Positions 1-6,661 of a stretch of DNA of 13,639 bases are shown here, one piece after another. The stretch comes from Dunaliella salina (Eukaryota > Chlorophyta > Chlorophyceae > Chlamydomonadales > Dunaliellaceae). A model generated the notes under the pieces. The model worked only from the letters and a program-made list of their open reading frames with translations. It had not been told where the DNA came from and searched no databases. A program made the position numbers and the translations under genes. The stretch lies in NCBI GenBank assembly GCA_002284615.2, contig MU069625.1, positions 200,355 to 213,993 of the forward strand, written 5' to 3'. Each line of letters opens with the position of its first letter. Within the stretch, counting starts at the first letter, position 1.

Positions 1-6
1 AGCTGC

Positions 7-28
7 GGGTTCGACTCTCATCGAACCC
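7..28. repeat. perfect 8-bp hairpin at the window edge
   Basis: GGGTTCGA (7-14) and TCGAACCC (21-28) are perfect reverse complements around a 6-base loop. The left arm also contains a GGTTCGACTC string resembling a pol III B box, so it could be the edge of a tRNA-derived SINE. It is not a tRNA T-arm, because the stem does not close around the TTC loop in the canonical way. The window edge prevents a better call. Confidence 0.35.
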
Positions 29-134
29 CGTAGGATTCTGCTGACATAGTTTCGGGTAAACCGGAGGTGCGCAGAAAGGCCTTGTCTTTCACTGCTGCCA
101 CAATTTCCCCCCTGCTGCAACACACCACATTCAG

Positions 135-401
135 ACCTTAGGACCCCGCCATGGATTCTTGGACAGCATTCATAAAAAGCGCCGAATCCAGCAGCAACAG
201 CGGGCGGAAGAGGGGCTGCAGGGCAACCAAGCAGAGCAGCTGGACTCCATCCCAACATTGGAGGAAAGGCAGGGGAGCATAAGGGTCCAGCTCCCTGTTT
301 TGGTCCAGCCAGCAGAGGATGGACCTTGGTGTGCCCAGATGAATGTAGCGCTTGGAGATTACAAGGACCACAGGTACGGCTGTGTGTGTGCGAGTGTGTG
401 C

Positions 402-461
<60 letters not shown>

Positions 462-905
462 TGGCGGGACCTGAATCTTGTGGGAACCGATTGTAGCAAG
501 GTTTTACAGGTACCTTGCAGGAACTGTGGTGAGCTTGTAGCTCACTGCTTTGCTCACTCTCACTGTCTTTGCTCAAGCTTGGTTTTCACGAGTTGTTGGC
601 ACAATGACCAAGGGTGCTGCTGTGGAGGGCTTTTTGCTCTGATTGTTTTCGGTCATCCCGCCCAAAATATGCGCCCCTTGAGAAGCTCCCTGGCATCTGT
701 TTTAGAAACAGAGATCACATCTTGCGTGACAATGTGGATTCCCTTAGCCTGGACAGCATTCTTTGAGCAATTCCTTTTCCTTCTCTTTGCTGCCATCTTC
801 TGCAGGGCAAGGTTTGAGGAGGAGTACCTCAAAAGTATGACGCGCTCCTCTGCGATGGAATTCCAAGATGAATTGAAGCGGCTTGGGGTCTATGAGGGAG
901 AATAA
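135..905 (+). CDS. last two exons of an unrecognised host protein (partial, 5' end outside window)
   Basis: Two coding segments, 135-373 and 806-905, join across a GT-AG intron. The frame is open back to a TAA at 57-59. The best acceptor is the CAG at 132-134, preceded by a pyrimidine-rich stretch, so the exon probably starts at 135; the CAG at 72-74 is a weaker choice. The donor reads CCACAG|GTACGG and the acceptor TTCTGCAG|GGCAAGG. The joined codon is AGG (Arg) and the protein continues RFEEEYLKSMTR to a TAA at 903-905. About 112 residues are visible. The N-terminal part is basic and Gln-rich (KKRRIQQQQR), the middle is acidic, and the C-terminal exon is charged and probably helical (FEEEYLKSM, FQDELKRLGVYEGE). 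I do not recognise the family. The ATG at 151 is in another frame with an early stop and is not the start. Support comes from clean splice sites, phase match, coding-like composition and a UGUAA signal 52 nt after the stop. Confidence 0.6.
374..805 (+). other. GT-AG intron, 432 bp, stop-free in the flanking frame
   Basis: The donor GTACGG lies at 374-379 and the acceptor TCTTCTGCAG ends at 805, with a T/C-rich run (CCTTTTCCTTCTCTTTGC) before it. The length is exactly 3 x 144 and no stop occurs in the exon frame, so a retained intron would add 144 residues. Those residues look non-coding in type: a Cys-Val run from the TG tract, then a Cys-rich and hydrophobic stretch. Confidence 0.6.
381..459. 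repeat. (TG)n microsatellite in intron
   Basis: An almost pure TG dinucleotide tract is interrupted by a few C or A changes near its 5' end. It begins only about 7 bases after the splice donor. A second TG tract lies at 13531-13571, also inside an inferred intron of the other host gene. Confidence 0.95.
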
Positions 906-956
906 GGTGTTGTTCTTAGGCATTGCTTTAGCCCTCCTCGTGCTGTAGTGGATAAA

Positions 957-961
957 TGTAA
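957..961 (+). terminator. candidate UGUAA polyadenylation signal
   Basis: TGTAA occurs 52 nt after the TAA stop at 903-905. UGUAA is the usual polyadenylation signal in chlorophyte algae, and its placement agrees with a short 3' UTR ending around 975-985. The motif is only five bases, so the support is positional. Confidence 0.45.
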
Positions 962-1050
962 TGTTGTGCGCAAATCCTCCTCCTACTTGCTAGGAGTTGT
1001 GTTCGCAAGCCCACACTTTGCTTTTCTGTAATTTTTGAGAGCTGCAAACT

Positions 1051-1105
1051 GGTTGCGCTGCTGTGGGGAATGATCAGTCGAATAGATGCTAGGAATGGAA
1101 TGAAT
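1051..1105. repeat. dispersed repeat, copy 1 of 2 (with 9370)
   Basis: A 29-bp block beginning GGTTGCGCTGCTGTGGGG is identical at 1051-1079 and 9370-9398 in the same orientation. Similarity then decays through a GATA...ATG..AGGAATG stretch. The rest of 906-1202 is 3' UTR and intergenic DNA with nothing else recognisable. Confidence 0.75.
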
Positions 1106-1202
1106 GGAATTTGATCTCAGAAAGAGTTAATAATTATTCATGCTTGAACCCCATCAGCTGAGGCTGCAGGCCATCTTCAAACCATGCTACCATGGATTGT
1201 CA

Positions 1203-1466
1203 GCGTGGTTTCATTATCTTGGTATTCAGTGAGTCATGATTTTTGGTGTCAAACCAGTCACGATCTAGGTATCAGTCACAATTCCGCTTCTCAAACCCTG
1301 AGACCTGATGGTCCAAGTTAATAAGGTACCGTGCATCGTTATTTTAATATCATGCTATTTAATGTAACAAAGCAATTCCACGTACCAAATTCTGAATGCT
1401 CAGTAGTCTGATTTGGACAGGAACCATGCATCGTCATTCTCAGTTTGTAATCTTGGTGTTGGATTA
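1203..1466. repeat. degenerate ~95-bp tandem repeat array, left part
   Basis: Successive units share the order: TTGGTGTTGGAT, CAGTCACAAAGCGATTCC, a variable CT-rich piece, CTGAAAGCCCGATGGTCCAA, TTTGGACGGG. Units can be read at about 1250-1340, 1341-1431 and 1432-1466. The last is interrupted by the DNA transposon at 1467. The array resumes at 2090 and again at 3341, so this was one continuous array before two insertions. Units are clearly diverged, so the array is old. No coding frame is evident. Confidence 0.55.
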
Positions 1467-1482
1467 CAGTAGGTTCCCGATT

Positions 1483-1550
1483 ACTTCGTACCGGGGTATT
1501 ATTTTTTTGGACTTCGTAGCGCTTCGTACCAGTTCGTACCACTTCGTATG
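1483..1550 (+). repeat. phased ACTTCGTA subterminal repeats, left end of MITE
   Basis: ACTTCGTACC inside the inverted repeat (1483-1492) is followed by four head-to-tail decamers at 1511, 1521, 1531 and 1541: ACTTCGTAGC, GCTTCGTACC, AGTTCGTACC, ACTTCGTATG. The spacing is exactly 10 bp, one helical turn, which would suit cooperative transposase binding. Confidence 0.8.
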
Positions 1551-1968
1551 TCAGCAGTATAATTTTGACTGGTCAAAGGCATTTCGTCCCAGTGGTGGAA
1601 AGGCCGCTGCAGGGCCGCTGCAAGGCCACGGTCTCCCTTAGCAAGCAGCTTTGGGCGTCAGGATGGGCCCCCCAACTGCGGGGGGGGGGGAAGGGGGAGA
1701 AGAGCAGAAGATGCACAGCTCAGCGCTAGCGTGAACTTTGCGACAGCTGTCCAGCTGTGCACCCTGTTCTGTACATGTGTGCGCTGGTCACCTGAAGGAC
1801 GTCCGTGACCCCTATTCGCTGGCATGGGCCTGATGTTGCTCTTTGAGATGCCCATCTCGCTGTTTGCCTGGCGTAAGCAGCAGGCTGGGTCAAGGGGGTG
1901 AAGTTCCCCATCTTCTGCTACGCCATCTTTCCAAATCCTACCACTTTCAGAAAATTCTATTATTTTGC

Positions 1969-2073
1969 ACTTCGTTTTCACTTCGTAACACTTCGTATTG
2001 GAGGATCAGGAATTATTTCTCTCACTTCGTAAGATTTCGTTTTGGGGCAAAATAATTAACTAATTTACGAAGT
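1969..2073. repeat. phased ACTTCGTA subterminal repeats, right end of MITE
   Basis: Copies start at 1969, 1980 and 1990 (10-11 bp spacing), then at 2024 and 2034 (10 bp spacing), all in the same orientation as those at the left end. One inverted copy, TACGAAGT at 2066-2073, belongs to the terminal inverted repeat. Interior repeats being direct while the termini are inverted is unusual for a simple foldback MITE. Confidence 0.75.
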
Positions 2074-2089
2074 AATCGGGAACCTACTG

Positions 2090-2154
2090 TAGTCACAAAG
2101 TGATTCCGCGTCCCAAATTATGGATGCCCGATGGCCCAATTTGGATGGGGTAGG
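2090..2154. repeat. tandem repeat array, middle part, ending in LINE target site
   Basis: This short segment continues the interrupted unit (GTCACAAAGTGATTCCGCG... to CCCAATTTGGATGGGGTAGG). Its last 11 bases, GATGGGGTAGG at 2144-2154, are duplicated at 3330-3340 on the far side of the LINE. Confidence 0.6.
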
Positions 2155-2235
2155 AAAGGTAAGGTAAGGTTACATCGCTTTATCCGCCTACAAGGGCAGC
2201 TGAGCGGAGACTAAAAGGCCTGTAACCAGACCAAC
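2155..2235 (-). other. LINE 3' tail with GGTTACA/TGTAACC stem
   Basis: Reading the minus strand, the tail runs GGTTACAGGCC (start about 2227), then a block containing AGCTGCCCTTGTAGGC (2186-2201), then GATGTAACC (about 2168) and the ACCTT repeat. GGTTACA and TGTAACC can pair as a 7-bp closing stem, with an inner GCC/GGC hairpin around CTTGTA. The same elements recur at 13091-13231 inside a host intron. Such 3' stem-loops are commonly recognised by the LINE reverse transcriptase; that role is inferred here. Confidence 0.65.
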
Positions 2236-2265
2236 TTAAGCAAAAATGAAAGCATTGCTCAAAAG

Positions 2266-3328
2266 TCAGGCACAGCATGTCAAGCATGCAGACACAAACT
2301 TGGCTAATTCTAAAACATTAGCTTGGTTCATGAAGTCTCTGAGGCGTACTGGGCAACCGGGAGGTGCACAGCTGAACAAATGATGGAACTGATTGCGCAA
2401 GTCTGTCAGATCCTGGGAAGGGCACTCCAGAATAATGTGCTCTTCATCTTGCACAGTGTGCCAATCGCATTTGTNGCAAANCCTGAGCTCGTAAGGGCAC
2501 CTNTTCNCNTGANGCNGNTGGGTTTCCACCCGANGNTTGTGACTGGATAGACGTAGGCACGAAATGCTGCGCAATAATTNATGTGAAATANTNTGTCGCA
2601 AGTAGAGTGGNAATGGAGGCTTTTTGTTCCTCTTCCTGGCATCCCACCAGCCAGGTATATTGCCTAATGGAATGCCAAAGTATGTGTGATACGTCCTCAT
2701 GATTCTGCTGGAAGCATGGGGCTCTTGTGGAGTCAAATTGTCTAGGCATCTCCAGACATGGATGATTTGTTCACGAAGGACACCCTCAAAGTCACTCATA
2801 TTAATCTTGGCTTTGGAGCGAACGGCAGCAGCAATGTGCTGGGCAGTGGGCATGTCATTCAAGGCTGCAACAACCTGGTGAGTCCAACTGCCTTTTCGGT
2901 CAGCAAAACGTAGGTCTGCTTGTACAACTCTGCCCAAGAGGTCATTGTTTGTGCTCAAGAGAGAATTCCAGAATCTCATAATACACCTGAACCAGTAGAA
3001 GTAAAGGGGCATCTGTCCCGTCTCTCTTAATAAGCAATGTGTCTCTGTTGCCCTCTTAACACCCAAAAGAGACTTGAGGAAGCCTGTATGGTAAACATGA
3101 GCTTTGGTTCTCACAGATGACTCATACGAAAGTTTGTCTGTAGCCCATATTTGGCACCCATATAAGCTTGCTGTGAGCGCAAAGGCTTGAAAAAGCCAAA
3201 GCATGGCATGTTTCCTGTGCAAGATACCCAGCTCAGCACCGGCCTTCTGTACCCTAGCAATGCCACCCATAAAGTTGCGTACCATATGGTTTGTGGCCGC
3301 AATCATTTGGCCATCTCTGCCATCTCTT
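2266..3328 (-). CDS. C-terminal part of LINE reverse transcriptase ORF with Cys/His finger
   Basis: The frame is open from the insertion boundary near 3328 to a stop at 2266; the ATG at 3306 is internal, not a true start. Early in the frame is LYGCQIWA, the conserved LYGxxxW-type block just after the RT thumb in non-LTR elements. A helical region follows (residues about 60-200 from the ATG). Near residue 285-305 is a Cys/His finger: CxKC, then EEHIILEC, i.e. C-x2-C-x9-H-x4-C. This finger is a known 3' domain of algal LINE ORF2 proteins. Fourteen N bases fall at 2475-2611, and the frame reads through them without a stop. The uninterrupted frame suggests a fairly recent insertion, although it cannot retrotranspose itself. 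Confidence 0.75.
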
Positions 3329-3340
3329 CGATGGGGTAGG

Positions 3341-3620
3341 GGGGCTTTTATGTGTCTGATTTCATATTCTTGGTGTTGAATCAGTTACAAAGCGCTTCCG
3401 AGTCTCGTAACCTGAAAGCCCGATGACCCAATTTGACCGGTACCGTATAGGGGGCTTTAGTGTTGACTTTGGATTGCGCTTATGACGGTAGTCAGGAATT
3501 ATTCTGTATGATTAAAAAAAGAACGTCCGCTGTTTCTTTCTGCTACGTGTAAATGTCATGCACGTCAGAGGTGGTCGCAATGTGTGATCGGTGGTAACCG
3601 ATCGCTCTAATGTTGTGCGG
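3341..3620. repeat. tandem repeat array, right part, with palindromic GATCGGT hairpin
   Basis: Another unit runs through 3360-3450 (CTTGGTGTTGAATCAG, TTACAAAGCG, CTGAAAGCCCGATGACCC). After it comes a downstream module shared with 11052 onward: AAGAACGTCCGCTG is identical at 3519-3532 and 11052-11065, followed by similar GTCATGCA and GGTCGC blocks. The module ends in a perfect hairpin, GATCGGT-ggta-ACCGATC, at 3586-3603. Confidence 0.6.
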
Positions 3621-4386
3621 TATCCTGGATCATTCAAGAGCCTCCTGCGCTAGACATGACTGCGACCAGCATGGGCTGGCATCGCTAAAAAGTTTGTTTA
3701 TCCTTATCCAAGTAGTGTTTTAATTTTAGCAGTGTCTGTTTTAGCAAGGGGAAAGACCCAAAAAAACTCCTTGCAATGAGAAGGGTGAGGGGACCCATTG
3801 GCTCAGGAGAACCTTTAATCACTTTTACCACGAGCTCAAGAAAAGAAAAAGAGAGGACAGACAAGAAAGACTGTGCAGTCCAAGTCTTGTCGTGTGCATT
3901 AAGGAAAGGTCACCTGTCCGGAAAGGCAGGGCCCCACCAGAGAGGAAGCTAGCACAGAAGTCTACTCCAGCAAGTAGGCCTCCACCAAGGGACCTACGAG
4001 GGTTCACAAGGATTTACATTTAAGCCATTGGTCACAATGTGCGACTGCTAGGCTGCAAGTAAAACAACACTGTAATTAGCATGCTTCTTGGGATGACTGT
4101 CTTTTTCACCCACGTGTGACCTATGCGTTTCCCAAGGTGATGTTTAGGGTGGACAGCATGTACTTTTACAGGTGTACTCATCCTCATTTATGCTCTCTAT
4201 CCGTTGTGTAAGTATACTTCACTGTTCTATGGTTGCCCCTCCCCCCCCCCGGCCCCCCCTCTTTACTGCATCTTTCTTCTCAGATGGCCCCTTACTTGCC
4301 TACCATGTATAGTTTTATCATATGCGCTCCTTTTTGAAGCAAAACAACAAGCTTTATAATTGTCTCCATTGACTTCTCTTTTTTTC
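3621..4386. other. no gene recognised; intergenic DNA with C-rich tract
   Basis: I see no conserved protein, RNA gene or element boundary here. The longest frames (about 60 residues) have no recognisable composition. The only notable object is a C-rich tract at about 4238-4259, with two runs of C broken by GG. The purine-rich stretch at 3840-3870 encodes nothing evident. Confidence 0.5.
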
Positions 4387-4443
4387 ATGAACAGGCTAGC
4401 AGTCAGTCGTTTTGACTGGAGGCCTTTTTCTTCTTATTCATGG
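4387..4443. repeat. dispersed repeat, copy 1 of 2 (with 9196)
   Basis: ATGAACAGGCTAG is identical at 4387 and 9196. It is followed in both by a small hairpin (CAGTC-gtttt-GACTG here, CAATC-gcttt-GATCG at 9196), then GGAG.CCTTTT.CTT and TTCATGG. Orientation is the same. Extent is about 57 bp with roughly 20 percent divergence by eye. Confidence 0.65.
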
Positions 4444-4985
4444 AATCCTGTGAAACAACACTATAAGGTACATATTGAAATAGAACCTACGACACAACTG
4501 GCAGGCAGGACCTGCGACACAACTGCCAAACAGGCCCTGCCCAGCAAGCTCAAGTCTCACAGGAACGACCAGCGGGGATCTGGCTCCAGGACTTGGCAGC
4601 GGAAAGTTGGCAGCGGAAAGTATTTTTGTTCTCTCTAGTGTGTCTAGTCTTCTGAAGTCTTCAAGGTCAGTGGCACGGAAAAAAAAGTGAGGAGCCAAGT
4701 GTTGTTGTTGTTGTCTGGATGGTCCAGACTGGCACGTGCAGATTTGAAAAGCCTGCGCTTTGCGCTGGCGCTCACTCATGCCAGACGAGTGTTTGAGTGC
4801 GCAAAAATTTTCATCAGCACTACTTTTTGTCGTAGGACCAGTGACCTGGGTGTTTTGCCTCAGGCTGGCCAAAGAGGAAAAAAATGTCCGATCGGTGACA
4901 ACTGATCGTTCCAAAAGAAAAACTATGAAGATGACAAATTGTTGCAACAGCACTATGCCTGGGATGCAAATGAAGTTCTCCCTAC
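4444..4985. other. no gene recognised; contains second GATCGGT hairpin
   Basis: A 171-residue minus-strand frame spans most of this stretch but has no recognisable domain and looks like chance. At 4890-4907 a hairpin, GATCGGT-gaca-ACTGATC, resembles the one at 3586-3603, with one G-U pair replacing G-C. A tandem GTTGGCAGCGGAAA duplication lies at about 4597-4620. Confidence 0.45.
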
Positions 4986-5150
4986 ATCAATAAGAAAAAG
5001 GAGATACATTGGCCCCTAAGAGCCGTGAGTCCCCTTCTCTACAAACATTAGAAACAGAAAGGGATAACGAGGATCTGGACAGTTTCTGGAGGGTTCCTGG
5101 AAGCACCTGACTCTATAACCAGACAGTGAAAGGCATCGTGGTTTGTGATT
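4986..5150 (-). mobile_element. isolated 3' tail of the RLE-type retroelement family
   Basis: The minus strand of this stretch matches the end of the broken copy at 6662-6810: a GAACCCTCCAG peptide-coding end, a GATC block, a TTAxCTTT block, CTCACGGCTCTT, then CTCCTTTTTCTTAT. The plus-strand landmarks AGAGCCGTGAG at about 5020 and 6705 are identical. Only the last few dozen codons and the 3' UTR are represented. The sequence is diverged and non-functional. Confidence 0.55.
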
Positions 5151-5249
5151 ATGTGTCCTCTGGTAAACGATCCTGCTTGCTCACGAACTCAACATGATGG
5201 GCATGGAGTTTTTTGAGCTGTTCAGTTTTTTAATTGAACTATGATGCAA

Positions 5250-5335
5250 GAGCAATCTCCCTACATAAGGAACAGGAGATACAACAGCTACAAGAGAGCA
5301 GTGAGTCCTCACCACTACAAAGTTTGGCTGGAAAT
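5250..5335 (-). mobile_element. second isolated 3' tail of the same retroelement family
   Basis: TCTCCCTACAT, AGGAGATACA, AGAGCAGTGAGTCC and CTACAAA occur here in the same order and spacing as at 4978-5045. This is therefore another 3' tail, again minus-oriented, about 280 bp from the first. The intervening DNA (5150-5250) carries nothing I recognise. Confidence 0.5.
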
Positions 5336-5340
5336 CTGAG

Positions 5341-5524
5341 CAAAATTTCAGCACAGGGGGTGCCAAAAAGTCAAATTTTGACCTCTTTCTTTCTTATTTT
5401 TGAGTTCGCAGGATGTTGTCATAACATATGGTAGGGTTCAAATACGAAAAGCTGGGAGTGAAAAATGGCCCCTGCAGGCCCAGAAAAGTTTGGCAGAGCC
5501 TGCAACAATGGCCAACCCCCCCTC
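5341..5524. repeat. ~185-bp dispersed repeat, copy 1 of 2 (with 10157)
   Basis: The two copies share CAAAAT..CAGCAC, GGGGTGCCAAAAAG, a palindromic GTCAAATTTTGACCT core, GCAGGATGTTG, a GG.GTTCAAATAC-type block, TGGGAGTG and GCCTGCAACAATGG. Orientation is the same and length is nearly identical. No intact reading frame is shared. The nearby retroelement tail (5250) and the retroelement fragment abutting the other copy (10339) suggest it is part of, or often inserted beside, that family. Confidence 0.7.
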
Positions 5525-6060
5525 TGCTGCTAGGCTGCAAACACAGAGAAAAATTACCGTGATTGTCGCTACACAGAAAATCAAAAGAACCAGTCTATTG
5601 CACTTGAAGCAAGAGTGGAATGCAATTACTGTAGCACATACACAATTGACAATTGTGTGACCATGCAGCAGATGAAATAATCAATCTTGCATCTGTTAGG
5701 ATCAACCAACCACGCTCGTAAAAAGGAGGGCAAGGTTTCTGCAGAGTAAGAGAAGAAGCACATTGACATGCCGTGCATACAAGTACAAGGGAGGCCGAAG
5801 ATGAGTGAAATAGAAAGTTAACAAGTGGGGAGTGCAACTTGTGCAAGAAGCAAATTGGAGACATCATGGCACCTCCCTTGTTCTCCTTCTTCAACTTCCC
5901 AAAAGTAACAGCACAGCAGTACAAAGTAGGTATCAATGTAAGTCCTTTCAATTTCGATATTGGCTTAGCACTCTTACTGCAGCGGCATCCCGCTGCTGCT
6001 AGATGAGCTTCACCAACGTGGTGGCGAACATTGAATGTTTGAGCAGCGAGTGAGTTTTCA
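5525..6060. other. no gene recognised
   Basis: No domain, RNA gene or repeat partner was found. A 118-residue minus-strand frame (5595-5951) has no recognisable features. The last few dozen bases before 6060 may be the eroded upstream part of the retroelement copy that follows. Confidence 0.4.
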
Positions 6061-6072
6061 TCTTAGCAAGAA

Positions 6073-6591
6073 AGGAAAAGACTCAATTCAAGGCGACCAG
6101 ACGCTACTTTGATCACCCCTTTTAATGCCAAGCCTACTTCTGACAGTGTTTTTTCTATTCATTCACAACATGCTTTGTGCAGGTCCACGCGGAGGACCAC
6201 CAAACTTAGGCATGCGAGGCACCCCCATGAACTGTATGCGAATGAAAGTCATGTGCACTTGATAGAAATCAAGTTCTGTGAAGACACAAGGCCGGAGCAT
6301 CAGTTGAACGCTGCAAAGCAACAGCATGCATAACTTTGTAACCTTATTCACGCTGAGGTTGTTACTATTCACCCTTGTCTCCTGGGTGTTGGTGGAAGTA
6401 TTTACATCGAGCACACCCTGAAGCAATTCAAACAACTAGGACTGGATTACCATCGTGCCGCTAAGCTTGCTCAGCAACTTCATGCTCATTCGGTACATTA
6501 TGCCCATAAACTAGTCTCCACATGCCATACTTCCTGCACACGGGGTCTAGAGCCAGGTGCTTCTAGTAACCCTCCAGACACCCATCACTAA
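6073..6591 (+). pseudogene. retroelement C-terminal PD-(D/E)XK-like nuclease region, one internal stop
   Basis: A single frame runs from about 6073 to the TAA at 6589-6591. It has one premature TAA at 6331-6333, where the sister copy has GAC. It encodes RKRLNSRRPDATL (Pro-Asp about 6097-6102), then HELYANESHVHLIEIKFC with the E-x-K motif (Glu 6265, Lys 6271), then LLGVGGSIY, LKQFKQLGLD, HAHSVHYAHKL and a Pro-rich end. A Pro-Asp followed by Glu-x-Lys beyond the RT and Cys/His knuckle matches the restriction-like endonuclease (RLE) arrangement of some non-LTR elements (R2 and Dualen types). The motif pair is visible; the nuclease call is inferred. Confidence 0.65.
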
Positions 6592-6660
6592 TGGGCAAAT
6601 GGTATTAGCTTTCTTTTTTTTCACATCTTGTAGTGGAGGTGACTCACTGCTCTTATAAAA
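6592..6660 (+). other. 3' UTR/tail of the plus-strand RLE-type copy
   Basis: After the stop the tail reads TTAGCTTTCTTTTTTTTCAC, CTTGTAGTGGAGG, CTCACTGCTCTTAT. It aligns with the reverse complement of 6693-6748, the tail of the opposing copy. The two elements therefore meet tail to tail near 6660. Confidence 0.55.
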
Positions 6661-6661
6661 G

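Larger units (their letters stand above)
1467..2089. mobile_element. 623-bp MITE, Tc1/mariner-pogo type, TA target duplication
   Basis: The 24-bp termini at 1467-1490 (CAGTAGGTTCCCGATTACTT...) and 2066-2089 are perfect reverse complements. TA dinucleotides flank both ends (1465-1466 and 2090-2091), which is the signature of the Tc1/mariner superfamily. The CAGTAGG start is typical of the pogo/Tigger branch. No transposase frame exists inside, so it is a non-autonomous miniature element. Removing it and one TA rejoins the host repeat as GGAT-TA-GTCACAAAG, matching the paralogous unit at about 3377-3390 (GAATCAGTTACAAAG). Interior features are a GC-rich GGGCCGCTGCA duplication near 1600-1625, a G-run at 1680-1690, and phased ACTTCGTA arrays near both ends. 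Confidence 0.85.
2155..3329 (-). mobile_element. 5'-truncated non-LTR retrotransposon (LINE) copy with 11-bp TSD
   Basis: The insertion is bounded by a perfect 11-bp direct repeat, GATGGGGTAGG at 2144-2154 and 3330-3340. It is minus-strand: its coding part ends at 2266, and its 3' end at 2155 finishes in a short ACCTT-type repeat (CCTTACCTTACCTTTC). It lacks the 5' three quarters of a LINE (endonuclease and most of the reverse transcriptase), as expected for incomplete target-primed reverse transcription. It is nested in the older repeat array; excising it rejoins the array as TTGGATGGGGTAGG-GGGGCTTTTA, similar to the unit near 3440-3460. Confidence 0.85.

Noticed and set aside
1..30. tRNA T-arm at the window start
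   Set aside because: GGTTCGACTC resembles a T-loop or B box, but the stem pairs as a simple 8-bp hairpin and no acceptor, D or anticodon arms can be placed.
151..290. ATG at 151 as a gene start
   Set aside because: Its frame closes early, at about 289, and it is not the frame that joins to the downstream exon across the canonical splice sites.
374..805. first gene's intron as another introner
   Set aside because: No direct repeat of useful length flanks it and it shows no LINE tail sequence.
1203..1466. CRISPR-like array
   Set aside because: The units are long, diverged and lack constant repeats separated by unique spacers, and the context is eukaryotic.
4438..4953. 171-residue minus-strand open frame
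   Set aside because: It has no domain, spans a repeat hairpin, and its composition shifts along its length. Treated as chance.
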